The notes: generated by a model not told the origin, from the sequence alone. 64,000 nucleotides of DNA from DAITBA01 sp036824005 (GCA_036824005.1 DAITBA010000004.1:140957-204956), one strand, 5' to 3'; shown: positions 52,489 to 62,312, counted from the first letter of the stretch. Program-made: numbers and translations.

Positions 52489-54381
52489 CTACACCTGCGG
52501 AATGAGATGCGTATTGCGGCTGGCGAGGTTGCAGAAGACCTCGCGCGGGACGGGTCGGCTAATGAGATGTCCCTGCGCCTCGTCGCAGCCCAGACTGTGC
52601 AGGAAACGGAGTTGCTCGACCGTCTCCACCCCCTCGGCGACGACTTTCAGGCCGAGCGCTTTGGCCATGGCGATGATGGCGGTGGTGATGGCGATGTTGT
52701 TGGCGTCGTCGGGCAGCCGATTGACGAATGCGCGATCGATCTTGATGCGGTCGATGGGTAGCTGCTTCAGCGCCACCATGGACGAGAAGCCGGTGCCGAA
52801 ATCGTCAATAGCCAATTTCACGCCGAGCGCCTTCAGGGCATTGGGGGCCGCCTGGATGTGCTCGCCCGTTTGCAGACTGCTTTCGGTGATCTCGATCTCG
52901 AGCTGCATCTCACTCAGGGGAAACTCCGCCGCGGCCACCGCTGCGCACAGCGCCTCGACATGCTGCGGGCGTAGCACCTGCTTGGGCGACAGATTCATCG
53001 ATACGCGCAATGACGGTGCGCCCGCCGCGCGCAGCGCCTGCATGTCCGCGCGCACCGCGCGCAGTACCCAGGCGCCGATATGCCGGATGAGACCCGTTTC
53101 CTCGGCCAGGGGAATAAACCGATCCGGTGAGATCAGGCCCAGCTGCGGATGGCGCCAACGTATCAGCGCCTCGGCGCCGACAATGTCGCCGCTGCCGATT
53201 TCGATCTGGGGCTGATAGTGCAGCACGAACTGCTCCTGGCGCAGCGCGTGCACCAGGCTCTGCTCCAGCATCAGCCGTTCCTTGGCGTTGACGGTCATGT
53301 CCCGCTGATAAAACACGTAACGGTTGCGGCCGTATTCCTTGGCCCGATACATGGCCGTTTCCGCGTGTTCGATCAGGGTGTGGGCGTCGGCGCCGTCGTC
53401 AGGGAAAACGCTGATCCCGATGCTCGAGGTGATCGCGATTTCCCGGCCGCTCGCGCGATAGGGGCCATGGATCGCCTGCCCCAGCTTGACGGCGACCTGG
53501 GCGGCGGCATTGACGTGGGAAAGCGAGCGCAGCAGAACCACGAACTCGTTGCCGCCCAGCCGCGCCACGGTGTCCTCGTCGCGCATGCAGGTCTTGAGCC
53601 GTTCGGCGGCCCGGCGCAACAACTCGTCGCCAATTGCCGGTCCGAGGGAATCGTTGACCGTCTTGAATCGATCGATGTCCAGGAATAGCACCGCGAGCTG
53701 ACTATGCGAGCGACGACAGGAGGCAATGGCCTGGTCGAGACGGTCCTGCAGCAACGCGCGGTTGGCGAGCCCGGTCGTCGCGTCGTATTGGGACAGCCGC
53801 TGCAGGTGCTCTTCGGCTTTGCGGCGGGCGCTCACGTCCCACATGGTACCGACGCAGCTGAGCACGTTGCCGCGGGCGTCGCGCATGGCGGCGAGCGAAA
53901 CCAGTGCCGGAAAGAACTGCCCGTCGGCGCGCAGGATCTGCACCTCGCCTTCCCAGCAGGCGCAATGTTGCAGTGCGTCCAAGACCTCCTGAAACGCCTC
54001 GGGCGAGCGCCAATCCAGGGCGAGCACGGGCGGCTGCCTGCCCACCAGGTCGTCCTTGCCGTAGCCGGTGGCTGCCTGTAGAGCGCGATTGAACAGAACA
54101 ATGCGGTGCTTGCGGTCGGTGAGGAACATCGGGCAAGCGCTGCCCTCGAACGCGAGCGCCGCCAGATGGGGTGTTTTGCAGACGGACGGTCCGGCCGCCG
54201 ACGCCGTGGTGCCGGCGGGACCCGGCGTCAGTTGGGCGTGCGGCGGCTCTTCGATGCGTAGCTCGGGTGCTGCCAGTGCTGGTGCAGTGAGTTCCGTGGC
54301 GTCGGAACGCTCATCGGCCGCGAGGTCGCCATTTATGATCGTGGCATCCAGCGCCGGAAGGTGCGTGTCGTCCTGGACCAT
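52489..54381 (-). CDS. PAS-GGDEF-EAL protein 1 (GGNEF variant)
   Basis: 630 aa. PAS spans about 75-190 (MFLTDRKHRIVLFNRALQAA), GGDEF about 200-360 with the site reading RLGGNEFVVLL, and EAL about 375-620 (EALIRWRHPQLG, MNLSPKQVL, EIEITES, AIDDFGTGFSSM, KIDRAF, AEGVETVEQL). The catalytic GGDEF Asp is Asn here, so cyclase activity is doubtful. The EAL motifs look intact, so phosphodiesterase is the likely activity. It is a tandem paralogue of the next gene. Confidence 0.88.
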   Translation of the reverse strand: MVQDDTHLPALDATIINGDLAADERSDATELTAPALAAPELRIEEPPHAQLTPGPAGTTASAAGPSVCKTPHLAALAFEGSACPMFLTDRKHRIVLFNRALQAATGYGKDDLVGRQPPVLALDWRSPEAFQEVLDALQHCACWEGEVQILRADGQFFPALVSLAAMRDARGNVLSCVGTMWDVSARRKAEEHLQRLSQYDATTGLANRALLQDRLDQAIASCRRSHSQLAVLFLDIDRFKTVNDSLGPAIGDELLRRAAERLKTCMRDEDTVARLGGNEFVVLLRSLSHVNAAAQVAVKLGQAIHGPYRASGREIAITSSIGISVFPDDGADAHTLIEHAETAMYRAKEYGRNRYVFYQRDMTVNAKERLMLEQSLVHALRQEQFVLHYQPQIEIGSGDIVGAEALIRWRHPQLGLISPDRFIPLAEETGLIRHIGAWVLRAVRADMQALRAAGAPSLRVSMNLSPKQVLRPQHVEALCAAVAAAEFPLSEMQLEIEITESSLQTGEHIQAAPNALKALGVKLAIDDFGTGFSSMVALKQLPIDRIKIDRAFVNRLPDDANNIAITTAIIAMAKALGLKVVAEGVETVEQLRFLHSLGCDEAQGHLISRPVPREVFCNLASRNTHLIPQV

Positions 54382-54512
54382 GGGAGCGTGCTGGCGTGAT
54401 GGGGCACAATAGCCATGCGGGCATTATCGATCTTGCCGTCCGGATTGCTTAGTCCATGGGCATCGAAAATTGCAAATTTGTGTGACATATCCGGGGCCTG
54501 TGCGGCCTGGTG

Positions 54513-56390
54513 TCACTGGGGCAGCAGGCTCGGGCGGGCCAGGATGAGCTCGCGCAGCGCTTCGAACGGTACCGGCGGACTGAAGAGCATGCCCTGGGCC
54601 TCGTCGCAGCCGATGCGGCGCAGGAACTCGAGCTGCTCGCGCGTTTCCACGCCTTCGGCCGTGATGCGCAGCCCCAGTGCCTTGCCCATGGCGACGATGG
54701 CCGTGGTGATGGCCGTGTCGCTCGGGTCCGTGGGGACGCGCCGGATGAACGAGGCATCGATCTTGAGGCAGTCGATGGGCAGTTCCTTCAGCGCCGCCAT
54801 GGACGAGTAGCCGGTTCCGAAATCGTCGATGGCCAGATGCACGCCGAGCGCCTTCAGCGCCTTGGCGGCGACCACGGTCTGTTCGCCGGTGAGCAGGCTG
54901 CTCTCGGTGATCTCGATCTCGAAATCCATGCCCTCGAGCGGCAGCCCCGCGGCGGCGATGGCAGCACACAGGGCATCGGTGTGCTGGGGGCGAACGATCT
55001 GCTTCGGCGAGAGGTTGGTGGCGATGCGCAGCCGCGGCAGACCGGCATCACGCCAGGTGCGCACTGCGTTCCCCACCGTGCGCAGGACCCAGGGACCGAT
55101 CTGCCGGATGAGGCCGCTTTCCTCCGAGATCGGGATGAAACGCTCCGGGCTGATCAAGCCGAGGTGCGGATGCTGCCAGCGGATGAGCGCTTCGGCGCCG
55201 ACGATGCGTCCGTCGGAAATGTCCACCAGCGGCTGGTAGTGGAGCACGAACTCCTCGCATTGCAGCGCATGGCGCAGGCTATGCTCCATCAGCAGCCGCT
55301 CCTTGGCCTGGGTCGTCATCTCCTGCTGGTAGAAGACATAGCGGTTGCGACCGTGCTCCTTGGCGCGGTACAGCGCCGTATCGGCATGCTGGATGAGCGT
55401 GTTGGCGTCGGTGCCGTCGTCGGGGAACACGCTGATGCCGATGCTGGTGGTGACGGTGAGTTCATGCTTTTCGATGCGATGGGGACCGAACAGGCGATGG
55501 CCGATCTTCAGCGCCACCTGGGCGGCGCTGCTGGCGTCGGCGATGTTGAGCAGGACGACGACGAACTCATCGCCGCCCAAACGCGCCACTGTGTCCTCGC
55601 TGCGCACGCACGCCTTCAGCCGGTTCGCCGCGCGGCGCAGCAACTCGTCACCCACCGGGTGGCCGAGAGAATCGTTGATGTTCTTGAAGCGGTCGAAGTC
55701 CAGGAACAGAACCGCCAGTCGGCTGTGCGAGCGGCGGCTGGAGGCGATCGCCTGGTTGAGCCGATCCAGCAGCAGGGAACGGTTCGCCAGACCGGTCAGC
55801 GGGTCGTGCTGTGCGAGTCGGCGCAGCTCGTCCTCGGTCTGCTTGTAGGGGCTGATGTCCGACACCGTCGTGACGCTGCTCAGCATCCTGCCGCCGGCAT
55901 CGCGGACGGCACGGATCGTGACCGCCGCCGAAAAGCTGGTGCCATCGTGGCGGCGGTGCCGCATTTCGCCTTCCCATTGCCCCGACTGTCGCAGCGCGTC
56001 CTGGATATCGTGGAAGAAATCCGGCGTGTGTTCCCCGGCTGCGAGCACGGCGGGCTCCTGGCCGATGATCTCCTCGTGGGCGAAGCCGGTGAGGGCGAGC
56101 AAGGCGCGATTGACGAGCACGATGCGATTGCGCAGGTCGGCGACATACATGCCGAAGCCGCTGCACTCGAAGGCGCGCGCCGCGAGTACGGGCATGTGCG
56201 CAATACTCGCTTCCGCTGGCGGCACCGGCGCGGCTGTGCCCGGCCCCGGCGCCGGGTGGGCCCGGGCTGGACCGACAACGGCGCTGTCTTCCGCCTCGCC
56301 GCCGTTTTCGTCACCGCGGGCGAATGCGTCGATGCCGCCATCGATGATCGTGGCATCGTGCAGGGGAACTTGGGCGTCGTCGTCCTTCAT
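54513..56390 (-). CDS. PAS-GGDEF-EAL protein 2
   Basis: About 625 aa from the ATG at 56390. Domain order matches its neighbour: PAS (MYVADLRNRIVLVNRALLAL), GGDEF with the normal site (LGGDEFVVVL), and EAL (EALIRWQHPHLG, AIDDFGTGYSSM, KIDASF, AEGVETREQL). Both catalytic modules look competent, so it may make or hydrolyse cyclic-di-GMP. The two genes are same-strand tandem duplicates separated by 131 nt. Confidence 0.88.
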   Translation of the reverse strand: MKDDDAQVPLHDATIIDGGIDAFARGDENGGEAEDSAVVGPARAHPAPGPGTAAPVPPAEASIAHMPVLAARAFECSGFGMYVADLRNRIVLVNRALLALTGFAHEEIIGQEPAVLAAGEHTPDFFHDIQDALRQSGQWEGEMRHRRHDGTSFSAAVTIRAVRDAGGRMLSSVTTVSDISPYKQTEDELRRLAQHDPLTGLANRSLLLDRLNQAIASSRRSHSRLAVLFLDFDRFKNINDSLGHPVGDELLRRAANRLKACVRSEDTVARLGGDEFVVVLLNIADASSAAQVALKIGHRLFGPHRIEKHELTVTTSIGISVFPDDGTDANTLIQHADTALYRAKEHGRNRYVFYQQEMTTQAKERLLMEHSLRHALQCEEFVLHYQPLVDISDGRIVGAEALIRWQHPHLGLISPERFIPISEESGLIRQIGPWVLRTVGNAVRTWRDAGLPRLRIATNLSPKQIVRPQHTDALCAAIAAAGLPLEGMDFEIEITESSLLTGEQTVVAAKALKALGVHLAIDDFGTGYSSMAALKELPIDCLKIDASFIRRVPTDPSDTAITTAIVAMGKALGLRITAEGVETREQLEFLRRIGCDEAQGMLFSPPVPFEALRELILARPSLLPQ

Positions 56391-56660
56391 GGCACGGGTC
56401 GGGTGTGGCAAGCGCATGCGGCCGCACAGCATGACCGCTGGCATGCCAATTATATGCCCGGGCCCATGGCCGGCGCGAATCTACGCGTTTCGATCGCGCA
56501 GTGCGCCTGGATGCGCATCGGCGCGACGACGGAACGCCGACAAGGCCCTACCAAACATAGGGTTTCTACCCGCGCTGACAACCTGGTTGGCTCGATCGAG
56601 GCGTCGGGCGCGCGGAACCCGCAACTCGGCGCGGCAGGCGACGGCAGCCGGCGACGCGCC

Positions 56661-57479
56661 TCAATACGCGGTTTCCCTGAACGGAAACGATGTGCCGGCC
56701 GGGAAGCGCAGGCCGAACGATTGCGCCAGAACCTCGAGCAGTTCGTCATCGTCGCCAAGCACGCGGCTGGTCCGGGTGCGGCCGCGGTCCTCGCTGTACT
56801 CGCGATTGCGCAGCACGTGGCGCACCTCCGGCCCGGGCAGTTGCACGGCAAGCGTATGCACGAAGCGCGAGTCCGGGTGCGTGGACGTGTAGTGGTTGGC
56901 CATCTCGTAGTCGGCGAGCAGTTGCGGCTCCAGGGTGAAGGCGTAGAGATCGTGCCACGCGCCTGCGTGCAGGGATTGCAGCAGCCACTGTCCCGCATCC
57001 TCGACGAGGCGATAGGTCCAGGCGAATTGCCGCGACTCGACCTGGCTGGCGAACGGCACGGGCAGGAGCAGTCCCTCGCCGCCGAAGCCGACGTCGGCAA
57101 CGAAATCGCGACCGTCGGCCCGCGCCAGCAGCAGCATGTGGGTGCGCGGCAGCACGCGCTCGGTGCGGTAGCGCACGCGCGCCGCCAGTTGCGTGACGGA
57201 AAAACCAAGCGCGCGCAGCACTGCGGCGAACAGCAGGTTGTGCTCGAAGCAGTAGCCGCCACGCCCACCGGCGACCAGCTTTGCCTGGATAGCGTCCAGG
57301 TCGAGGCGGATCGGCCGCTTCAGCAGGACGTCCAGATTTTCGAATGGAATATGGGTGGCGTGGGCGAGGTGCAGGGCCTCGAGCACGGCGGTGCAGGGCG
57401 TCAGCGCGCCGTCGTAGCCGACACGCGCGAGATAGGCGCCCAGGTCGATGGGGCTCTTGTCCGGTGTGCCGGCGTTCAT
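56661..57479 (-). CDS. nat: arylamine N-acetyltransferase
   Basis: 272 aa. The Cys-His-Asp triad is in RGGYCFEHN (Cys77), RTHMLLL and VADVGFGG. The N-terminus has HATHIPFENLDVLL as in the family. It uses acetyl-CoA to acetylate aromatic amines. It is a single gene between the GGDEF-EAL pair and the conserved gene at 57587. Confidence 0.93.
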   Translation of the reverse strand: MNAGTPDKSPIDLGAYLARVGYDGALTPCTAVLEALHLAHATHIPFENLDVLLKRPIRLDLDAIQAKLVAGGRGGYCFEHNLLFAAVLRALGFSVTQLAARVRYRTERVLPRTHMLLLARADGRDFVADVGFGGEGLLLPVPFASQVESRQFAWTYRLVEDAGQWLLQSLHAGAWHDLYAFTLEPQLLADYEMANHYTSTHPDSRFVHTLAVQLPGPEVRHVLRNREYSEDRGRTRTSRVLGDDDELLEVLAQSFGLRFPAGTSFPFRETAY

Positions 57480-57550
57480 GGGCCGCGGCGACGCTGCGAA
57501 TGGCGGAGCGCCAATTCTACGTGGTCGCCGACGATTCGTCCGCGCGAGAG

Positions 57551-57578
57551 GAGGTGCCGGCCGCCGCGACGGCCGGCA
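57551..57578. terminator. perfect 11-bp stem hairpin
   Basis: GGTGCCGGCCG/CGGCCGGCACC with a 6-nt loop follows the minus-strand gene at 57587. No T-run is seen. It may terminate from either side. Confidence 0.5.
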
Positions 57579-57586
57579 CCGGGAGG

Positions 57587-58600
57587 CTACTCGATGGTCA
57601 GGTAGACCAGAGTCTGATTCAACAACTGGTAGGCGATCTCGCCGAAGGTCATGGGACCGAGCATGGTCGGCACCTTTTTGCCTTCCAGCTCCGAGTACAG
57701 GAAGTTCAGGATGCAGTTGCAGGCGAAGGCGACGTTCTCCGTGCCCTGCGGCAGCTGGGTGTTGAATGCCTGCACGTAGTCGGCCACCGGCGCGGCGAAG
57801 CGGTATTCGATGTCGTCGAACACCGGCGCGTAGAAGTCCACCACCTTGCTCGAGGTGTCCACGCCCTTGATCGACACGTTGATCATCGCACCGCTGTAAT
57901 TGGCTACCAGCGGCAGACGGGTGTCGATCTTCTTCGCGGTCATGTACTCCGCCAGGTTGCCGGGGTTGCCGTCGATGGTGCACTCGGTAGCGCTGAATCC
58001 TTTCTGCGGGAAGCGGATGGCCTCACCAGTGCCTTGCGTGAACAGGTTGATGATGTCGATGCGCGCGAAGCGCTCGGGCGGCAGAGGAACGTGCATGACA
58101 ACGGCCCGCCCGCTGTCGAATTCGAGCGTCTCGCCATTGACCACCATGGGCGAGGCGCTGCCCAGCTCCGACAGGTGAATGCCGGAGATCCAGCCCAGCA
58201 GCGGTTTCAGGAACATGTCCTCGAAGCCGGGGGCATTGCGCGCGAAAAACGAGTGCGCTTCGGAGAACGCCGGAATGACGATCAACGAGTAGCCGTTGTC
58301 CGGCGCGTCAACGCAAACGCGATCGAGATTGGTGATGTCGTAGAAGCGCACGCTCGGTGCGCCGCCGATGGCCGGGATCTCGGTCACGAACACGCGCTCG
58401 CGGTTGGTCTCGCCGCCGTCCTGTCCCATGAAGTAAGGGATGGTGCCGCCGATCCAGTGCCCGGCGGGCAACTTGCGCAGAAGGGCCTCGTCGCCGGCAA
58501 TGCTGAGATGAAGCCCCGTGCGGATCAGGGCGGTTGCAGATTCGACGCTGATCAGGCGTCCGGCCGAGATCGGCCGCGTTCCGTTCATGATGGCGCCCAT
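57587..58600 (-). CDS. conserved protein of unknown function (possibly DUF6976)
   Basis: About 337 aa. I chose the ATG at 58600; TTG at 58606 is possible. There is no signal peptide. It contains GHWIGGTIPYFMGQDGG, VCVDAPDNGYSLIVIPAFSEA, VAFACNCILNFLYSELEGK and TFGEIAYQLLNQTLVYL, reminiscent of FIST-C-like proteins. I could not assign a function. The next gene upstream ends where this one starts, so they are coupled. Confidence 0.6.
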   Translation of the reverse strand: MGAIMNGTRPISAGRLISVESATALIRTGLHLSIAGDEALLRKLPAGHWIGGTIPYFMGQDGGETNRERVFVTEIPAIGGAPSVRFYDITNLDRVCVDAPDNGYSLIVIPAFSEAHSFFARNAPGFEDMFLKPLLGWISGIHLSELGSASPMVVNGETLEFDSGRAVVMHVPLPPERFARIDIINLFTQGTGEAIRFPQKGFSATECTIDGNPGNLAEYMTAKKIDTRLPLVANYSGAMINVSIKGVDTSSKVVDFYAPVFDDIEYRFAAPVADYVQAFNTQLPQGTENVAFACNCILNFLYSELEGKKVPTMLGPMTFGEIAYQLLNQTLVYLTIE

Positions 58601-58602
58601 GG

Positions 58603-59346
58603 TCAAACCCCGCGAAGTTGTGCAAGTTCGTGGCTTAGCATACGCGCATTCTTCACGAAGTAGCGGTGCAGCTCGCGCAGCTTGAGCATGCGCACCTCAT
58701 CGTCCTCGATGAGTTCCATCTGCGAGCGGATACGGGTGAGCAGCAGCTTCAGGCTCAAGACGCGGATGTCCGGCTCGATGTCGCCGGAGGCAAGCTGTAG
58801 CCAGACGGGATCGGTGACATCGGGCACGCCGTCCTCGGACGCTTGCGCCGCCGCAGCCGGCGCCGGCGTTGCAGCAGCCGCGGGCTTCGCCGCCTGCGCG
58901 CTGCGCGCGCCCGGCGGGACCTGGATGCCCGCCTTGCCACTGTCGAGCGCGAACTTGAAACGCCACAGTTCGTCGAAATTGATTCCAAGCAGGGTGCCGA
59001 TGCTGCTCAGTTCCAAGCCTTCGTTCATGAGGGCGAAGATGCACTTGGCCATGCCGCGGGTGAAGGGCAGATCCGGCGCGCCCGTCCAAGGCTGCGACGA
59101 AAGATCGGCGTCGCGCGGCGCAATGACATGCACGAAGGTGCGCCAGCTGCTGCAATTGAGGTGACGCCAGACCTGCTCGGGGCTTTCCTCGATGCGGGGC
59201 TTGGGTCGGCCGAACCAGCCGCGCTGGACTTCGACCCCGATCCATACATCCATGCGCTGCCGCGCCAGGTCGAAGCGGTATTCCCGCACCGCCCACGGCT
59301 CGCGCAGCTCCAGCAAGTTGCCGAGCAACACACCCTCGTTCGCCAT
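58603..59346 (-). CDS. conserved protein of unknown function
   Basis: 247 aa. The N-terminal half (RMDVWIGVEVQRGWFGRPK, WRHLNCSSWRTFVHV) resembles the N-terminal region of some ISL3-type transposases, but no catalytic domain follows. The middle is Ala/Pro-rich and the C-terminus is helical (LSLKLLLTRIRSQMELIEDD). SD GGAG is present. It overlaps the start region of the 57587 gene and so forms a two-gene operon. Confidence 0.6.
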   Translation of the reverse strand: MANEGVLLGNLLELREPWAVREYRFDLARQRMDVWIGVEVQRGWFGRPKPRIEESPEQVWRHLNCSSWRTFVHVIAPRDADLSSQPWTGAPDLPFTRGMAKCIFALMNEGLELSSIGTLLGINFDELWRFKFALDSGKAGIQVPPGARSAQAAKPAAAATPAPAAAAQASEDGVPDVTDPVWLQLASGDIEPDIRVLSLKLLLTRIRSQMELIEDDEVRMLKLRELHRYFVKNARMLSHELAQLRGV

Positions 59347-59523
59347 ACGCCGATCTCCAGTTGGTGGATTGTTTATGCTTAATGATTTTGCGCGCCCGCA
59401 GGCGTAAGGTCACCTAACGGCGGGCAACTGCCAAACTTGAGGCGTCGTGCCGGCGCAAAATGCATGGCGGTTCAGGATGTTGCATCGCAAAAGCGGATCG
59501 GCGACCGGGCCGAAGATGCAGGC

Positions 59524-60231
59524 TCAGTCTCCCCCGCCGCCGCAGCCGCCCCCGCATCCGCCGCCGCCGTCTCCTCCACTGTCCCCGCCACTGTCACCGG
59601 CGCCGGCATCGCCCAGGCCGTCGGTGCCGCCGTCGTAAGCCGAGCTGGAGAAGTCGCCGCCGCAGTGCACCACGCTACCGCGGCCGTCGGTTCCCTGCCG
59701 GCGCACAGACTCGCAGTCGGCGACGTAGTGAAATCCGTTCGCGATATTCAGCTTGCTATCGAGGGCGAACAGCAGCGGCAGGCGGGTCGCGCCGCGCGGG
59801 TTGATGTTTTCGTCCTGACAGGCGTACCACCAGCAGCGGCGCAGACCGGCGTTGCTTTGGCGTTCGCTGGCGAGCACGACCGCGGGCGTGTGGTGCAGGA
59901 ATCGGCCGAAGGCCTTGCCGCAGAACGCCTCGTAGTTCTTGGTGTACAGAATGAATTCGTGCCACAGATCGTCCGCCACCTGGGAGGGCATCGAGACGAA
60001 GCGGCGACCGCTTTTCAGGTAAGCAAGAAAAAACTGCCGCAGCCCGCGGGAAACGAGCTGGCAATCCTTAAGCGTCAGCTCGGGGTGTCGCGCCCGCAGC
60101 CTGTCGAACAAACCGCGGGGCAGGGCGAAGCTGCGGATGTAGGCTTCGCGCCGCAGGGCGATCTGTCGCTGCCAGAGCGCCAGCAGGCCGATGGCCAGGA
60201 CGACGGAAACGATAACCAGAAAGGGTGTCAT
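59524..60231 (-). CDS. glycine-rich-domain-like protein with Gly/Cys tail
   Basis: 235 aa. One N-terminal membrane helix (FLVIVSVVLAIGLLALW) is followed by a domain with MPSQVADDLWHEFILYT and YEAFCGKAFGRFLHH, as in glycine-rich-domain-containing proteins. The tail is almost pure Gly/Asp/Cys (GGGGCGGGCGGGGD). It is possibly involved in envelope assembly or metal binding through the tail; this is inference. Confidence 0.7.
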   Translation of the reverse strand: MTPFLVIVSVVLAIGLLALWQRQIALRREAYIRSFALPRGLFDRLRARHPELTLKDCQLVSRGLRQFFLAYLKSGRRFVSMPSQVADDLWHEFILYTKNYEAFCGKAFGRFLHHTPAVVLASERQSNAGLRRCWWYACQDENINPRGATRLPLLFALDSKLNIANGFHYVADCESVRRQGTDGRGSVVHCGGDFSSSAYDGGTDGLGDAGAGDSGGDSGGDGGGGCGGGCGGGGD

Positions 60232-60348
60232 GGGCTCGGTCCGCGGCGCGCGGCGCTCGAATGTGCCATGCGCATGTTACCGTTTCCGGCGCCGCCCGGC
60301 ACGGGACAGGCAGCCTTCGGGGCCGTTCCTTCCCGGATGCCGTGGCGC

Positions 60349-60618
60349 TTATGCCACCGCGATGGCAACGGCGCCGAGAAGCGCACCGGCGACCACCAGC
60401 GCCACGCCGGCCACTGACACGCGCATTGCCGCGCGCGTCGGCGGCTGCGACCGGTTGCGCCAGAACGCCGCCCACAGAATGACGAGCGAGGCGATCCAGA
60501 ACAGCGGCGCAACCGTTTCCATGAAGCGCGCCAGGTGCGCGCTCAGGGCGAACAACCACAGCGACTCGGCCGACAGCAGCAGCGACAGGAGTATGACGAT
60601 AACGAGGGCGAGATTCAT
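60349..60618 (-). CDS. small membrane protein
   Basis: 89 aa with three hydrophobic segments (VIVILLSLLLSAESLWLFAL, LFWIASLVILWAAFW, VAGVALVVAGALLGAVAI). A basic loop with prolines sits between the second and third. The family is not recognised. Confidence 0.5.
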   Translation of the reverse strand: MNLALVIVILLSLLLSAESLWLFALSAHLARFMETVAPLFWIASLVILWAAFWRNRSQPPTRAAMRVSVAGVALVVAGALLGAVAIAVA

Positions 60619-60694
60619 GCGCCGCTATCGCCTGCGCGCTCGATAGCGTCCGGCGCGGTGCGGCGCGCAAACCGGTCGGTGGCGCCCCCCCGAT

Positions 60695-61222
60695 TCACGC
60701 TTCGAAGCGGACGTCGGGCACCACCTGCGGCCGCGCGCCGCCGCCGGCGATGATCCGGCGCAGCAGCCGCACCCACATCGACCAGCGCCGCACCGTCGGC
60801 GTCTGGCCCAGCGACGCCTCGGCCAGGGCGAGCGCGTCCTCGATCAGTGCATCGTGCAGCGGCCGGAACACCAGCGGCCAGGACAACTGCGCCGGGCCGC
60901 ACGCCGTCACCTCCAGCGTGTGGCGCAGGATGCAGGTGCGCGTGCCTGCCGTGACAAGCTCGAAGCCGTGACAACCATCGAAGCCCTTCGGCGCGGTGAA
61001 GCGGAACCGGATCGAACGGCCCGGGGCGTAGCTCTCGACCACATACCGGATCGGCCCGTGCCCGCCCACGGCGCCCACGCCCAGCGGCCGGTCGAATGTC
61101 ATGGCTGGCCAGATCCGGCGCGGCCAGAGCGAATCGTTCAGGGATGAAAGCGAGTCCACGAGCATGCCGGCGCGCGCCACCGGGACGGGGAGCTGGCGTT
61201 CGTGGATGTTCAGGACCTTCAT
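60695..61222 (-). CDS. SRPBCC/START-like protein
   Basis: About 175 aa from the ATG at 61222. It contains an RHTLEVTACG strand, a SYAPGRSIRFRFTAPKGFDG segment and a C-terminal helix, typical of the SRPBCC fold that binds hydrophobic ligands. An alternative start at 61258 exists. There is no operon partner. Confidence 0.7.
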   Translation of the reverse strand: MKVLNIHERQLPVPVARAGMLVDSLSSLNDSLWPRRIWPAMTFDRPLGVGAVGGHGPIRYVVESYAPGRSIRFRFTAPKGFDGCHGFELVTAGTRTCILRHTLEVTACGPAQLSWPLVFRPLHDALIEDALALAEASLGQTPTVRRWSMWVRLLRRIIAGGGARPQVVPDVRFEA

Positions 61223-61465
61223 CGGGCGGTGAATCGCGAGGGACGCATTGCGTATCATAACCGACCCGGCGCGGCGTCGTTACGGTCGTCGGTCAACCGC
61301 TGGCGTTCCAGCTAAAGTCCGCTCCTCACCGCCCGGCGGTTCATCGGCCCCGTGCAATCACCTCGGGTAGCCCGGGGATTTCCCGGCAGCACACCTCATC
61401 GGGACGGGGCACGACATGGCGATTGCCTCTTTCGCGATCGAGTGACAGGCCGCGCGGCAGCGCGA

Positions 61466-61642
61466 CTACTCGGGCAAGCGAAGCGGCCCGGACTCGAGCA
61501 CGATGAAGGGGTTCCACGCGAGCTCCCACGGGTGGCCATCGGGGTCGGCAAATTAGCCGGAGTACCCACCCCACTCGGCCTTTGCCGCCGGCTTCAACAG
61601 CGTACTGCCGGCCTTCACCGCTTGCGCAAGCACACGGTCATC
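61466..61642 (-). pseudogene. VOC (glyoxalase) gene remnant with in-frame stop
   Basis: On the minus strand the residues DDRVLAQAVKAGSTLLKPA, then EWGGYSG-stop-FADPDGHPWELAWN can be read in one frame. TAA at 61553-61555 interrupts the GYSG-(Y)-F motif at the position of a conserved Tyr. The N-terminal half is missing. It is a decayed VOC-family gene. The rest of the gap 61223-61732 holds only a GC hairpin at 61677-61705. Confidence 0.6.
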
Positions 61643-61732
61643 GGCGGACCTTCCTTTCTGCCCGGCGTGCCGGCTCGAGGGGGCGCGGCGTTTGGCGCGC
61701 CCCTCCAGCGCCGGGTCGGGCGATGCGGGGGA

Positions 61733-62212
61733 TCACCTTGTGACCAGCGCCGTACAGATGCCGACAACAACGATCACCGCAAAGGCCGCCGCGAAAAGGC
61801 CGACGACGATAAGGAGGTGCCAGCACACGGGCGGTAGCTGCTGCGTTTCGGCGCCCTGTGCTGCATTCCAGATGTTGCGCGGCGACGACTCGCCGTCGCG
61901 CGCTGCGTTGGCGCGTGCAAACGTGCGGTTGATGTGCCCGCCGTAGTCGCGCACCACGATCACGGCGTGCACGAGCAGGGCCAGACCGATGAAACCCATG
62001 ATCACGAGGAGCAGAGGATTCGCGATGCTTCGCAGCCCTTCGGCAAATCCCTTGGTGACAGCAAAGCCCAAAACCGCACTCGCCAACCCGAGATTCCAGG
62101 TGACCACCTGAAACATCGACTCCTTCAACTTGCTGCCCCTTTCCTCGAAGAACTTCCAGAGATCCACGGACGCCGTCGAATCCGGCTGGGATATCTTGAT
62201 TTCTGTCTCCAT
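61733..62212 (-). CDS. small membrane protein, candidate integron cassette gene
   Basis: 159 aa from the ATG at 62212 (SD GGGAGCGGAG). The N-terminus is soluble (METEIKISQPDSTASVDLW), followed by two membrane helices (ASAVLGFAVTKGFAEGL, PLLLVIMGFIGLALLVHAVI), an exposed loop and a C-terminal helix (LLIVVGLFAAAFAVIVVVG). An attC-like site lies about 60 nt upstream. No family name. No attC was recognised after its stop. Confidence 0.6.
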   Translation of the reverse strand: METEIKISQPDSTASVDLWKFFEERGSKLKESMFQVVTWNLGLASAVLGFAVTKGFAEGLRSIANPLLLVIMGFIGLALLVHAVIVVRDYGGHINRTFARANAARDGESSPRNIWNAAQGAETQQLPPVCWHLLIVVGLFAAAFAVIVVVGICTALVTR

Positions 62213-62268
62213 GCTCCGCTCCCTTGTCAAATAGGAGTTTCATGACCCCGTCCTTGAATCGTTTGTAT

Positions 62269-62312
62269 GGCCCAACGTTCGAAGGGCCTGGGTCGAGTTC
62301 TCGGGTTTAGGC
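62269..62312 (-). other. attC-like recombination site 1
   Basis: On the minus strand it starts GCCTAAAC and ends with GTTGGGC (GTTRRRY-type core), 7 nt after the stop of the FRG gene. The pairing of the inner arms is modest, so it is a candidate site. Confidence 0.4.

Noticed and set aside
54510..57605. 1031-codon open frame on the plus strand
   Set aside because: Antisense to the GGDEF-EAL and arylamine N-acetyltransferase genes, which have clear motifs.
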